From positions 1 through 50,904 of the forward strand of contig NZ_RQII01000057.1 in the NCBI RefSeq assembly GCF_004761975.1: a stretch of DNA of 50,904 bases, given 5' to 3'. Shown one piece after another: positions 34,464 to 40,646 of this stretch. The position numbers were made by a program, and so were the translations under genes. The DNA is from Planococcus koreensis (GTDB lineage Bacteria; Bacillota; Bacilli; Bacillales_A; Planococcaceae). Under the pieces are notes generated by a model. That model was given only the letters and a program-made list of their open reading frames with translations. It did no database searches and was not told where the DNA came from. Within the stretch, counting starts at the first letter, position 1, and every line of letters starts with the position of its first letter.

Positions 34464-34553
34464 CAAATTCATGATATGTAAACGAAACGCAACTGCCTAC
34501 ATTACTAGTTGGAATTTTAAAATAGATGCTATTTTTTCCTAGATAAAAAGGAT

Positions 34554-35402
34554 TCAACCTATTGTTGTTTCCATCGGTTTCATAATTCGCTTTTGATAAA
34601 GCCAAATAGTGAAAATGAACAAGGTGATTATAGTGAATACGGTAGGCATGGAGAACAATTGCCATACAGTAGGAAAGTAATGCTTTATTTGATGCGCATT
34701 TTCAACTGTTGGTAGATAAGATTCCTTGTATTCAAATTGAACCACCCATTCCTCATTTGCCATAACCATCGTCCCGATATCATAATCATTTGGAACAATC
34801 GCTTCTGTCATATTGCCATTCTCCCCTACGACAATCAAAGCTTTTTTATAATCAACGGGAAATGTAGTCATTGGCCCTTGTTGCCAAGTCGGCGTATTCT
34901 CAGTATCTTCAGAGGCGAATAGTGCAATGTGCTCCAGTTGCTCTTGGTATTGTTCGAAAACAGATTGGAGAGCTGCCTCGTCTGGCATACCTTGAGCCAG
35001 TATCGCTGCAAACGTCTTATCCATAATATCTTGCTGTTCTTGCTCCACCCGTTGTTGTTCTTGTTGATTCTCCTGCCACTCTGCCAAATTAGTGAAAGCG
35101 AACACCAACAGGATCAGAGTGATTAATAATGAAAGCCCAAACGAAACTTTCAAAAATTTTGTAAAGTCCAGCTGCGCCTTTAAAAATCTGGAGACTTTTT
35201 CAAACGGCTTTTTTTGTTCCATACGCAGGGGCAGGTCTCTTTGTTCTACGACATTCAATTCTTCTTTCATTTGGTATAACATGTGGGAACAAGATTCGCA
35301 GTGAGCCATATGCTGTTCGATAAATTGCTTGCTTTCGTCACTGCACAATTGATCTATATAGGAAGGCAATAAATCACGGACAATGTAACATTCATTCTTC
35401 AT
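34554..35402 (-). CDS. Anti-sigma factor with zf-HC2 domain
   Basis: A 282-residue membrane protein. The N-terminal zinc anti-sigma domain is clear: CYIVRDLLPSYIDQLCSDES then HMAHCESCSHML (HxxxCxxC). A helix at about 86-107 crosses the membrane. An extracytoplasmic Glu/Gln-rich region follows, and a second helix lies near the C-terminus (about 250-270). It should hold the ECF sigma factor inactive until an envelope signal arrives. It overlaps the sigma gene by 11 bp and is translated with it. Confidence 0.87.
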   Translation of the reverse strand: MKNECYIVRDLLPSYIDQLCSDESKQFIEQHMAHCESCSHMLYQMKEELNVVEQRDLPLRMEQKKPFEKVSRFLKAQLDFTKFLKVSFGLSLLITLILLVFAFTNLAEWQENQQEQQRVEQEQQDIMDKTFAAILAQGMPDEAALQSVFEQYQEQLEHIALFASEDTENTPTWQQGPMTTFPVDYKKALIVVGENGNMTEAIVPNDYDIGTMVMANEEWVVQFEYKESYLPTVENAHQIKHYFPTVWQLFSMPTVFTIITLFIFTIWLYQKRIMKPMETTIG

Positions 35403-35874
35403 ACACAGTTCCTCGCTCTCTCAATTTTAACTTGGCTCTATAAAAAGTTACCCTAGCCCAATTTTCTTTTTTTTGGTGGATTTCGCCAATTTCCTTGAAC
35501 GATAAGTCCCCCAATAACCGCAGCAATACAATCTCCTTATAGGGCTCGTCAAGTAAATGAATAATACGGAAAAGCTCCATTTTATTTTCGTTATCAACTA
35601 AGTCGTGCTCTAAAGAGGTGATTTGCTCAGCTGTATGTATTGGATTCGCTTGCTTTACTTGTCTATCGACATATTTATAATAGGTATGCTTCGCAATTTG
35701 ACAGAGCCAAACCGACATTTTGCAGTCACCGTTATAATTATCAATCGAGCGAATCGCTTGATAAAAGGTTTCTTGCGTCAACTCTTCTGCCACATCTGCA
35801 TTTCGGCAAAGTGTGATTAAATATTTACCTACTTGCTCCGCATGTTGTTCATATATTTCCGTAAGCTGATCCAC
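35392..35874 (-). CDS. ECF-type RNA polymerase sigma factor
   Basis: A 160-residue ECF sigma factor. Region 2 includes ELTQETFYQAIRSIDNYNGD and ...WLCQIAKHTYYKY; region 4 includes DEPYKEIVLLRLLGDLSFKE followed by IGEIHQKKENWARVTFYRAK. The GTG at 35874 is chosen because AAGGGAGG lies eight bases upstream, and a longer in-frame ATG at 35892 overlaps that SD. With the anti-sigma gene it forms an autoregulated-looking pair. An ECF-like promoter lies upstream. Confidence 0.9.
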   Translation of the reverse strand: MDQLTEIYEQHAEQVGKYLITLCRNADVAEELTQETFYQAIRSIDNYNGDCKMSVWLCQIAKHTYYKYVDRQVKQANPIHTAEQITSLEHDLVDNENKMELFRIIHLLDEPYKEIVLLRLLGDLSFKEIGEIHQKKENWARVTFYRAKLKLRERGTVYEE

Positions 35875-35895
35875 TCTTCTACCTCCCTTCACCCT

Positions 35896-35925
35896 ATATA
35901 TCTGTAAAAACCACTTTTCGTTACA
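35896..35925 (-). promoter_or_regulatory. Candidate ECF promoter before the sigma gene
   Basis: On the minus strand TGTAAC (35920-35925) resembles an ECF -35 (TGAAAC type). A -10-like stretch follows about 18 bp downstream. It fits autoregulation by the encoded sigma factor. Confidence 0.4.
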
Positions 35926-36010
35926 AGATTTTTTAAATTTCTTAATTTCTATATTTTAACATTTACGTTTTAATCCAAGATAATTAATTTTAATTAACTG
36001 TTGAAAAAAC

Positions 36011-36081
36011 CATTCGTAAAAGTACACTTACACAGACAAAAGGGGAAAAGCATCGCTATTAAGCACTGCTTTTCCCCTTTT
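36011..36081 (-). repeat. Intergenic module type I, copy B (quasi-palindrome plus terminator)
   Basis: CATTCGTAAAAGTACACTTA then CACAGAC precede a perfect 15-bp stem, AAAAGGGGAAAAGCA / TGCTTTTCCCCTTTT (36038-36081), the terminator of the small membrane protein gene at 36143. The core GTAAAAGTACACTT is shared with copies A, C and D. Confidence 0.65.
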
Positions 36082-36142
36082 GATTTCGCTATAAGAACAA
36101 CTACTGCTTCTGACAATCCCTCATATATTAACTTACTTCCTA

Positions 36143-36340
36143 CTAGTTTAGCTCTAAGAGTTCAGAAATGATTTCATCGCTACCGGGCATAAGCATAAAT
36201 AGTGAGCCACCGACAAAGAAGACACCAAGTACGAAAAGTATTATGACCATCTTAGTAGCAAGCGAAACTTCTTTCTTTAAAGCACCTATTACAAGAAAAG
36301 AAATACCTATTAAAAGTAATAATATATACCAAAATCCCAT
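36143..36340 (-). CDS. Small membrane protein, 65 residues
   Basis: Two helices (about 3-20 and 27-50) separated by KKEVSLATK, and an acidic tail ending in SELLELN. The start MGFWYILLLL follows a GATGTGATG SD. It lies between two type I modules, so it looks like one unit of the array. Not recognised. Confidence 0.55.
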   Translation of the reverse strand: MGFWYILLLLIGISFLVIGALKKEVSLATKMVIILFVLGVFFVGGSLFMLMPGSDEIISELLELN

Positions 36341-36410
36341 TTCATCACATCTTTCTATAAGTTTTAAAAGTCTGGAGTTAAATTATCACTGGAAGTAGAG
36401 TAACGTCGTT

Positions 36411-36998
36411 TTAATGATCAGTTCCCATGCTTTCACTCCATAATCTTTGAACATCCACTAATTCATGCCCGCTGAATTCCATTTTATAGATATCAGGTTT
36501 TGATGTATTAGATAAAAAATTCAGGTCGTATTTTTCGTCATAAAAGCCCATCATTAAAGTCATTACGGCTCCGTGAGTACCTATTACAACCTTTTTTTCT
36601 TCATAGGTAGTTAACAGTTCTTTTAAAACTTTTACAGCCCTTTTTTGACAATCAACATTTGACTCCCCTCCGCCTAAAGCGTAATTTGGCTCTAAAAACG
36701 ACCTTTCCAAAAGTGGAAGCAATTCCTTATTTGAGACTCGATTGGCTTCCGAAGAAAATTTTCTTTCTTTTAAGTCTTCAAATACTAAAACCTCCTTACC
36801 TATTTGATGCGCTAATTTTTCAACTGTTAATACCGAGCGTAGGTATGGGCTTGAAATAACAACATCAATTTCTTCAGCTTTCAATATTTCAGCTACTTGC
36901 TTAGCATGTGTTTGTCCTTTTTTCGTTAATCCTCTCGTTCTCTCATTTCCTTCCTTTGGAGACTCCCCATGTCTAACCATATAAATAAATGTGCTCAA
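36411..36998 (-). CDS. Histidine phosphatase family protein
   Basis: A 195-residue phosphoglycerate-mutase-like phosphatase. MVRHGESPKEGN carries the catalytic RHG His; SSPYLRSVLTVEKLA holds the second Arg; IGTHGAVMTLMMG carries the second catalytic His. The substrate is unknown. The start is TTG at 36998 (MSTFIYMVRHGES) because GGGAGG lies 8 bases upstream. The longer in-frame ATG at 37034 has no such site. Confidence 0.85.
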   Translation of the reverse strand: MSTFIYMVRHGESPKEGNERTRGLTKKGQTHAKQVAEILKAEEIDVVISSPYLRSVLTVEKLAHQIGKEVLVFEDLKERKFSSEANRVSNKELLPLLERSFLEPNYALGGGESNVDCQKRAVKVLKELLTTYEEKKVVIGTHGAVMTLMMGFYDEKYDLNFLSNTSKPDIYKMEFSGHELVDVQRLWSESMGTDH

Positions 36999-37163
36999 AA
37001 TATAAGCCTCCCATATTTTTATTTTAGACTCCAAAACGAACTATTTTCTTGCTTCATTTCTTACTCAATAGATTCCAATAGATGGAAAATTCTTGTCATT
37101 TATAACAACGAGTTTAATTCATAAAAAGTTTCTAAGGATTGACGACAATTAAGATAACCTTAA

Positions 37164-37253
37164 GTAAAAGTAAACTTTTACACAAAAAAGAGAGAAGATA
37201 ACTTTAATCAGCATCCTCTCTCCATTTCTATTTGTGCAGCTTCTGATATGTAA
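37164..37253 (-). repeat. Intergenic module type I, copy C
   Basis: Here the core is a perfect 18-bp palindrome, GTAAAAGTAAACTTTTAC (37164-37181), followed by a short terminator GAGAGA...TCTCTC (37190-37222, T-run on the minus strand) and TTTCTATTTGTGCAGCTTCT then GATATGTAA. No minus-strand gene ends here. The next 120 bp (to 37371) contain no gene I can support and may be a decayed unit. Confidence 0.65.
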
Positions 37254-37371
37254 GCCTAATTCTTTTTAAATGAGATCTTAGGAAGCTTGGAAAACGATAT
37301 TTTAAATCATAATTGGTATCCCGTCAGTTTTTCTGCTAAGCCAGTTCAATGCTAGTCAAGAAAAAACATAA

Positions 37372-37405
37372 ATGCCTTTCCGCTAATAAACGGAAAGGCA
37401 TTTTC
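37372..37405 (+). terminator. Orphan intrinsic terminator
   Basis: ATGCCTTTCCG / CGGAAAGGCAT around CTAATAAA, followed by TTTTCTC. It ends no gene that I can see, which supports a lost gene upstream. Confidence 0.6.
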
Positions 37406-37487
37406 TCTATTATTCTTTTTATTTCAATCTTTTAATATAAAGATAATAGTGGTAAACTTAAGAAATTTTCTAACAAAGGAGCTTCTA

Positions 37488-37838
37488 ATGATGAGAGAAA
37501 TTTGCCCTTGCTGCGCCTATCCAACTTTAGAAAAAAGATCTTATGACGAAATTTGTATACTGTGTGATTGGGAGGACGGAAGTTACAATGAACTCGATCC
37601 CGAAAAAATTGATGGAGGTCCGAATGGAGATTACTCCTTAGCAGAGGCCCGGAGGAATTTTGAAGCGCATTTGACCATGTACCGGAAAAAAACAAAAGAC
37701 ATAACTCCAGCAGTTATAGAGAAAAAAAGAATGTTGATGGAGGCCTATGAATCCCTAAATATAAATAACGAAGAAACTGAAACGATCAAGTGGGACAAAA
37801 TTGTGAAGTTAGAACAGAGTTTGAATTTGCAAGGATAG
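37488..37838 (+). CDS. CPCC-family cysteine-rich protein
   Basis: A 116-residue protein with the N-terminal CPCC domain: CPCCAYPTLEKRSYDEICIL followed by CDWEDG, then GPNGDYSLAEARRNF. The CxCC and CxxC pairs suggest a zinc site. Function unknown. AAAGGAG precedes the double ATG at 37488/37491. It is the only plus-strand gene in the array, and its stop codon lies 24 bp before the first type II hairpin. Confidence 0.82.
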   Translation: MMREICPCCAYPTLEKRSYDEICILCDWEDGSYNELDPEKIDGGPNGDYSLAEARRNFEAHLTMYRKKTKDITPAVIEKKRMLMEAYESLNINNEETETIKWDKIVKLEQSLNLQG

Positions 37839-37861
37839 GATTAGTTTCTTAGCTCTATTCT

Positions 37862-37907
37862 TAATTCTGAATGTAACTTACTTGCAATTAAGTTACATTC
37901 AGAATTA
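37862..37907. repeat. Type II hairpin, copy 1 (19-bp perfect arms)
   Basis: TAATTCTGAATGTAACTTA (37862-37880) and its exact reverse complement (37889-37907) around the 8-nt loop CTTGCAAT. There is no T-run on either side. It lies 27 bp beyond the stop of the 37934-38590 gene and 24 bp beyond the stop of the plus-strand CPCC gene. Confidence 0.85.
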
Positions 37908-37933
37908 GTAAAAGTCGTTCAAACATGGTCAGC

Positions 37934-38590
37934 TTACTTCTGCAACAAGTTCTCTAAGTCACGATAACTGTATTCTGTAGTAAAGACTCCCGTTATCATT
38001 TCATTGATGTACCGGATAATATCCAGATCGTCATGGTTGTTGTCTACACCCTCTATGTAGACGAATTTTACATTGGCGAAGCCTTTTTTGACCAATGCCT
38101 TCCCCAGTTCTTTTTTTCCATATCCCATATAATGCTGCCCTAAATCTGTGTAGTTTCTAACAATATACGGGTAGTCCTGGATTGACCGTTTTAATAAGAA
38201 TTCGTAATGAGCCTTATCCTTGCTCTGATAATGGTCGGCAAGCAGCAGTGAAATAATAGATGCTATTTCGGGATCTGCTTTGTGCTGCACTTCTTCGGCT
38301 TGCTCCACGAGTTCGTCATCCAGTTCTCCTTGGTACCAGGGAGTAAAAGAAAGAATCAGGATAAAGTAAAGCAGATTGGTTGGGTGGTAATACAAGGCGT
38401 CCCGAGCAAAGTCAGCGGCTTGTTCGTAATCTTCAAATGGCGTGAGCGTTTCCAGTACAATTAATCGATTCCATCCCTCGGTATCATAGGGATTCTGCTC
38501 GACGTAATCGATCAATAACCGTTCAGCTGTCTCCATTTTCCGTTCCATCACCAATGCGGTAATCTGTTTTTGTAATTCTTCATCAACCAT
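37934..38590 (-). CDS. TPR-like helical hypothetical protein, 218 residues
   Basis: An all-helical protein with TPR-like segments (MERKMETAERLLIDYVEQNP, then AADFARDALYYHPTN). It ends with the unusual SYRDLENLLQK. TPR proteins are protein-interaction scaffolds; its partner is unknown. GTCGGTGAG precedes the ATG. It is one of the four genes followed by type II hairpins. Confidence 0.6.
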   Translation of the reverse strand: MVDEELQKQITALVMERKMETAERLLIDYVEQNPYDTEGWNRLIVLETLTPFEDYEQAADFARDALYYHPTNLLYFILILSFTPWYQGELDDELVEQAEEVQHKADPEIASIISLLLADHYQSKDKAHYEFLLKRSIQDYPYIVRNYTDLGQHYMGYGKKELGKALVKKGFANVKFVYIEGVDNNHDDLDIIRYINEMITGVFTTEYSYRDLENLLQK

Positions 38591-38652
38591 ATTCTCACCG
38601 ACTTCTCGTTCGATTATTTATATTCTGGCGTGACCAATAAACTTCAGAAACG

Positions 38653-38684
38653 AATGTAACTTAATTAGGACTAAGTTACATTCA
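38653..38684. repeat. Type II hairpin, copy 2
   Basis: GAATGTAACTTA (38653-38664), loop ATTAGGAC, TAAGTTACATTC (38673-38684). It lies 24 bp beyond the stop of the 38709-39161 gene. No T-run follows. Confidence 0.85.
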
Positions 38685-38708
38685 GTTTTATATTTTTAGT
38701 TGAAGGAA

Positions 38709-39161
38709 TTACAGAACTGATTTTTCACGCTTTAGTACTTTTTCTAAAAAACCTCTTTCAAGAACCCATAAAACTTGGAAATAAAGAAATAGCGCTATAA
38801 ACCAGAATGCTAGTGTTTCAATAAAATTATTCAAGTAATTTTGCGTTGATCCCATTAGCAAATTATAAACTGTTCCTAAAAAAAAACCTGCAAGAGAGTA
38901 AAGGGCTATCCCAATAAAATATTGATTAGTAATTGTAGTTTTTTTAAAACGTTTTCTGGATTTGTCTATTATCCAAGAAGAAGGAACGACCACCACTAGG
39001 TAGAAGAGTAGATAAACCCATAGAGTTAAAATAAAGTAAACTCCTTCACCTAAATAATACACATCTGATTCTCTCTGGTTTAGTGAGACATAATTTAACA
39101 CAGCAACCCCTAATCCCAGTATAACTGCGCTAAGAAAAACTCCTATAATTCTTTTAAACAC
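38709..39161 (-). CDS. Hypothetical membrane protein, 150 residues
   Basis: About four transmembrane segments (7-27, 42-64, 85-105 and 117-140) with a basic KSRKRFKKTT loop. The GTG start has a GGGGGGCTGGAAG SD. It was not recognised. It is an A+T-rich member of the hairpin-separated array. Confidence 0.55.
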   Translation of the reverse strand: MFKRIIGVFLSAVILGLGVAVLNYVSLNQRESDVYYLGEGVYFILTLWVYLLFYLVVVVPSSWIIDKSRKRFKKTTITNQYFIGIALYSLAGFFLGTVYNLLMGSTQNYLNNFIETLAFWFIALFLYFQVLWVLERGFLEKVLKREKSVL

Positions 39162-39224
39162 TCTTCCAGCCCCCCATTTAATAACCCTTATCTGATTTAT
39201 CGAAGCTGCTGATACACAACGAAC

Positions 39225-39256
39225 GAATGTAACTTAATTCCTAATAAGTTACATTC
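39225..39256. repeat. Type II hairpin, copy 3
   Basis: GAATGTAACTTA (39225-39236), loop ATTCCTAA, TAAGTTACATTC (39245-39256), 14 bp beyond the stop of the 39271-39495 gene. The bases after it (AAACTGGTC) mirror those before copy 4. Confidence 0.85.
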
Positions 39257-39270
39257 AAACTGGTCAGGCA

Positions 39271-39495
39271 TTAATATTCCCTAAAAGTATCGCGATATTT
39301 CTTGCTTTTCCATTCCTTTTTAAAGCGTCTGTAATTCCATGATTCAAACAGAAGAAACCCTGTTAATGAACCAATAGGGGCTGAATATGTCACAGGACCA
39401 CCAATCAAAATGACACTTGAAACATATCCAATTGTTATTGCAAGAAGAAAAAGTGATATCGTCCATTTCTCTTGTTTTAAAAAATCTTTTTTCAT
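39271..39495 (-). CDS. Small membrane protein, 74 residues
   Basis: Two hydrophobic segments (about 14-32 and 36-52) and a strongly basic, aromatic tail (WNYRRFKKEWKSKKYRDTFR). The start MKKDFLKQEKW follows AAAGAGACAAGA. Not recognised. Array member. Confidence 0.55.
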   Translation of the reverse strand: MKKDFLKQEKWTISLFLLAITIGYVSSVILIGGPVTYSAPIGSLTGFLLFESWNYRRFKKEWKSKKYRDTFREY

Positions 39496-39530
39496 GTTCT
39501 TGTCTCTTTTCCATAATTATAGACTGGTTT

Positions 39531-39562
39531 GAATGTAACTTGACTGCACGTAAGTTACATTC
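39531..39562. repeat. Type II hairpin, copy 4
   Basis: GAATGTAACTTG (39531-39542), loop ACTGCACG, TAAGTTACATTC (39551-39562). One mismatch lies at the loop edge. It is 19 bp beyond the stop of the 39582 gene. Confidence 0.85.
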
Positions 39563-39581
39563 AGATCCTTGATATTCTATG

Positions 39582-39755
39582 TTATTTCAGTTCTTTCGTT
39601 TCTATGACCTTCTTGCAGATATATCCGACAATGTATTCTCTCTTTGTTATTTCTTCGATGTCCTGATTTTCAACTAACTCATCTAGTGCCTGATCTATTT
39701 TTTTCCATAGCTCTGTATTTTCATATTTTTCATATTTTTCATATGGATGTGGCAT
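39582..39755 (-). CDS. Small conserved-looking protein, 57 residues
   Basis: Reads MPHPYEKYEKYENTELWKKI, then DQALDELVENQDIEEITKRE and YIVGYICKKV. I recall similar short YENTxLWxxI...EYIVGYxCK proteins in many unrelated bacteria, often in accessory regions, but their function is unknown. ATG at 39755 is chosen; a TTG at 39779 is in frame with a weak SD. It is the first gene of the minus-strand array, driven by the promoter block at 39791-39838. Confidence 0.6.
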   Translation of the reverse strand: MPHPYEKYEKYENTELWKKIDQALDELVENQDIEEITKREYIVGYICKKVIETKELK

Positions 39756-39790
39756 TCTACTATTTACCTTCACTTTCAATTTTTGTGTCT

Positions 39791-39838
39791 CTTCTTTATA
39801 ATACTTATTTTACCATTCTTGAGTTTTATAGATAGAAG
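39791..39838 (-). promoter_or_regulatory. Reused promoter block, copy 2
   Basis: The minus-strand reading TTCTATC...AATGGTAAAATAAGTATTATA contains an extended -10 (TGG TAAAAT). It is nearly identical to 34299-34343 and lies just upstream of the 57-residue gene. Confidence 0.6.
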
Positions 39839-39862
39839 TCGATAAATTATTTCTCGCTAAAA

Positions 39863-39883
39863 AAGCGTTCGTAAAAGTACACC
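39863..39883 (-). repeat. Intergenic module type I, copy D (core only)
   Basis: AAGCGTTCGTAAAAGTACAC matches copy A (AAGCGTTCATAAAAGTATAC) at 18 of 20 positions and follows the promoter block at the same distance. No terminator hairpin is attached here. The remaining DNA to 40040 is A+T-rich, with three further GTTC-type motifs and no gene seen. Confidence 0.6.
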
Positions 39884-40040
39884 TTTCCGAATGCTCTAAA
39901 AACAGCCAAAAACCCAAAAAAAGAACGTTCATAAACGTGCCAAAACACTTTACAAACGTTCGCGATTTTTGCTGCACATTTACGACCAATCCCTCTCATC
40001 AAACAAGGAAGCCCCTAGAAAAACTAGCCGCAGCACAGCC

Positions 40041-40069
40041 AAAAAAGCTGCCGAATTTTCTCGGCAGCC
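40041..40069 (-). terminator. Terminator of the PhnA-family gene
   Basis: On the minus strand GGCTGCCGA / TCGGCAGC around AAAT is followed by TTTTTTGG. Confidence 0.8.
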
Positions 40070-40094
40070 GGCTCTTTGGTTGTATATTTGTGTC

Positions 40095-40110
40095 CGTTTC
40101 ACGTGGAACA
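40095..40110. promoter_or_regulatory. parS-like site, 15 of 16 match
   Basis: CGTTTCACGTGGAACA differs from the parS consensus only at the first position. It lies 3 bp after the PhnA-family gene and before its terminator. Confidence 0.7.
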
Positions 40111-40113
40111 ACT

Positions 40114-40449
40114 TCACCCTTTTTTGACGAATTCCGATTTCAGTTTCATTGGTCCGAAGCCGTCAATTTTGCAATCGATGTCGTGGTCGCCTTCGACTAG
40201 TTTGATGTTTTTGGCTTTGGTGCCGATTTTCAGCACTGATGACGTGCCTTTCACTTTCAGGTCTTTGATGACGGTGACGGAATCGCCGTCAGCGAGAATG
40301 TTGCCGTTTGCGTCGCGCACGACTTTCGCTGTTTCTTCCGCTTCCTCTGCAAGCGTCCATTCGTGGCCGCATTCCGGGCACACCAGCAGGTTTCCATCCT
40401 CATACGTATAGGCTGACTTGCATTCAGGGCAATTTGGCAATGTTTCCAT
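40114..40449 (-). CDS. PhnA/YjdM-family zinc-ribbon protein
   Basis: A 111-residue protein with an N-terminal zinc ribbon ([20 protein letters not shown] then CGHEW) and the PhnA C-terminal beta domain ([20 protein letters not shown]). Despite the historical name, these proteins are usually not phosphonatases, and the role is unclear. ATG at 40449 has GGAGG eight bases upstream. Normal GC resumes here after the A+T-rich array. Confidence 0.87.
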   Translation of the reverse strand: METLPNCPECKSAYTYEDGNLLVCPECGHEWTLAEEAEETAKVVRDANGNILADGDSVTVIKDLKVKGTSSVLKIGTKAKNIKLVEGDHDIDCKIDGFGPMKLKSEFVKKG

Positions 40450-40573
40450 CTTTGTTTCCTCCATTCGTTGTTGAAACCGCTCGCTAAGTAGTTTCTTCTA
40501 TCCTATCATGCCAGCCGTTGTTTTCGCAGTTGCTTTTTAAATACCGTCATTTCCACATTCGACTGGATCAATG

Positions 40574-40617
40574 AAAAAACGGCAGGCCTCCCGGTTTCCC
40601 GGAGACGCCTGCCGTTT
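40574..40617 (-). terminator. Terminator of the dicarboxylate symporter gene
   Basis: A long GC-rich stem, AAACGGCAGGCgTCtCCGGG / CCCGG-type with AGGCCTGCCGTTT, followed on the minus strand by TTTTCATTG. Confidence 0.85.
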
Positions 40618-40646
40618 GAAATTCTTGTGCATAAGGTTTTGGATTT

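Noticed and set aside
37862..39562. Type II hairpins as classical integron attC sites
   Set aside because: The arms contain GTTACAT, which does not fit GTTRRRY, and no integrase gene is in the window. I keep only the comparison with a cassette array.
37862..39562. Type II hairpins as intrinsic terminators
   Set aside because: No T-run follows the stems on either strand, while other genes in the window have clear T-runs.
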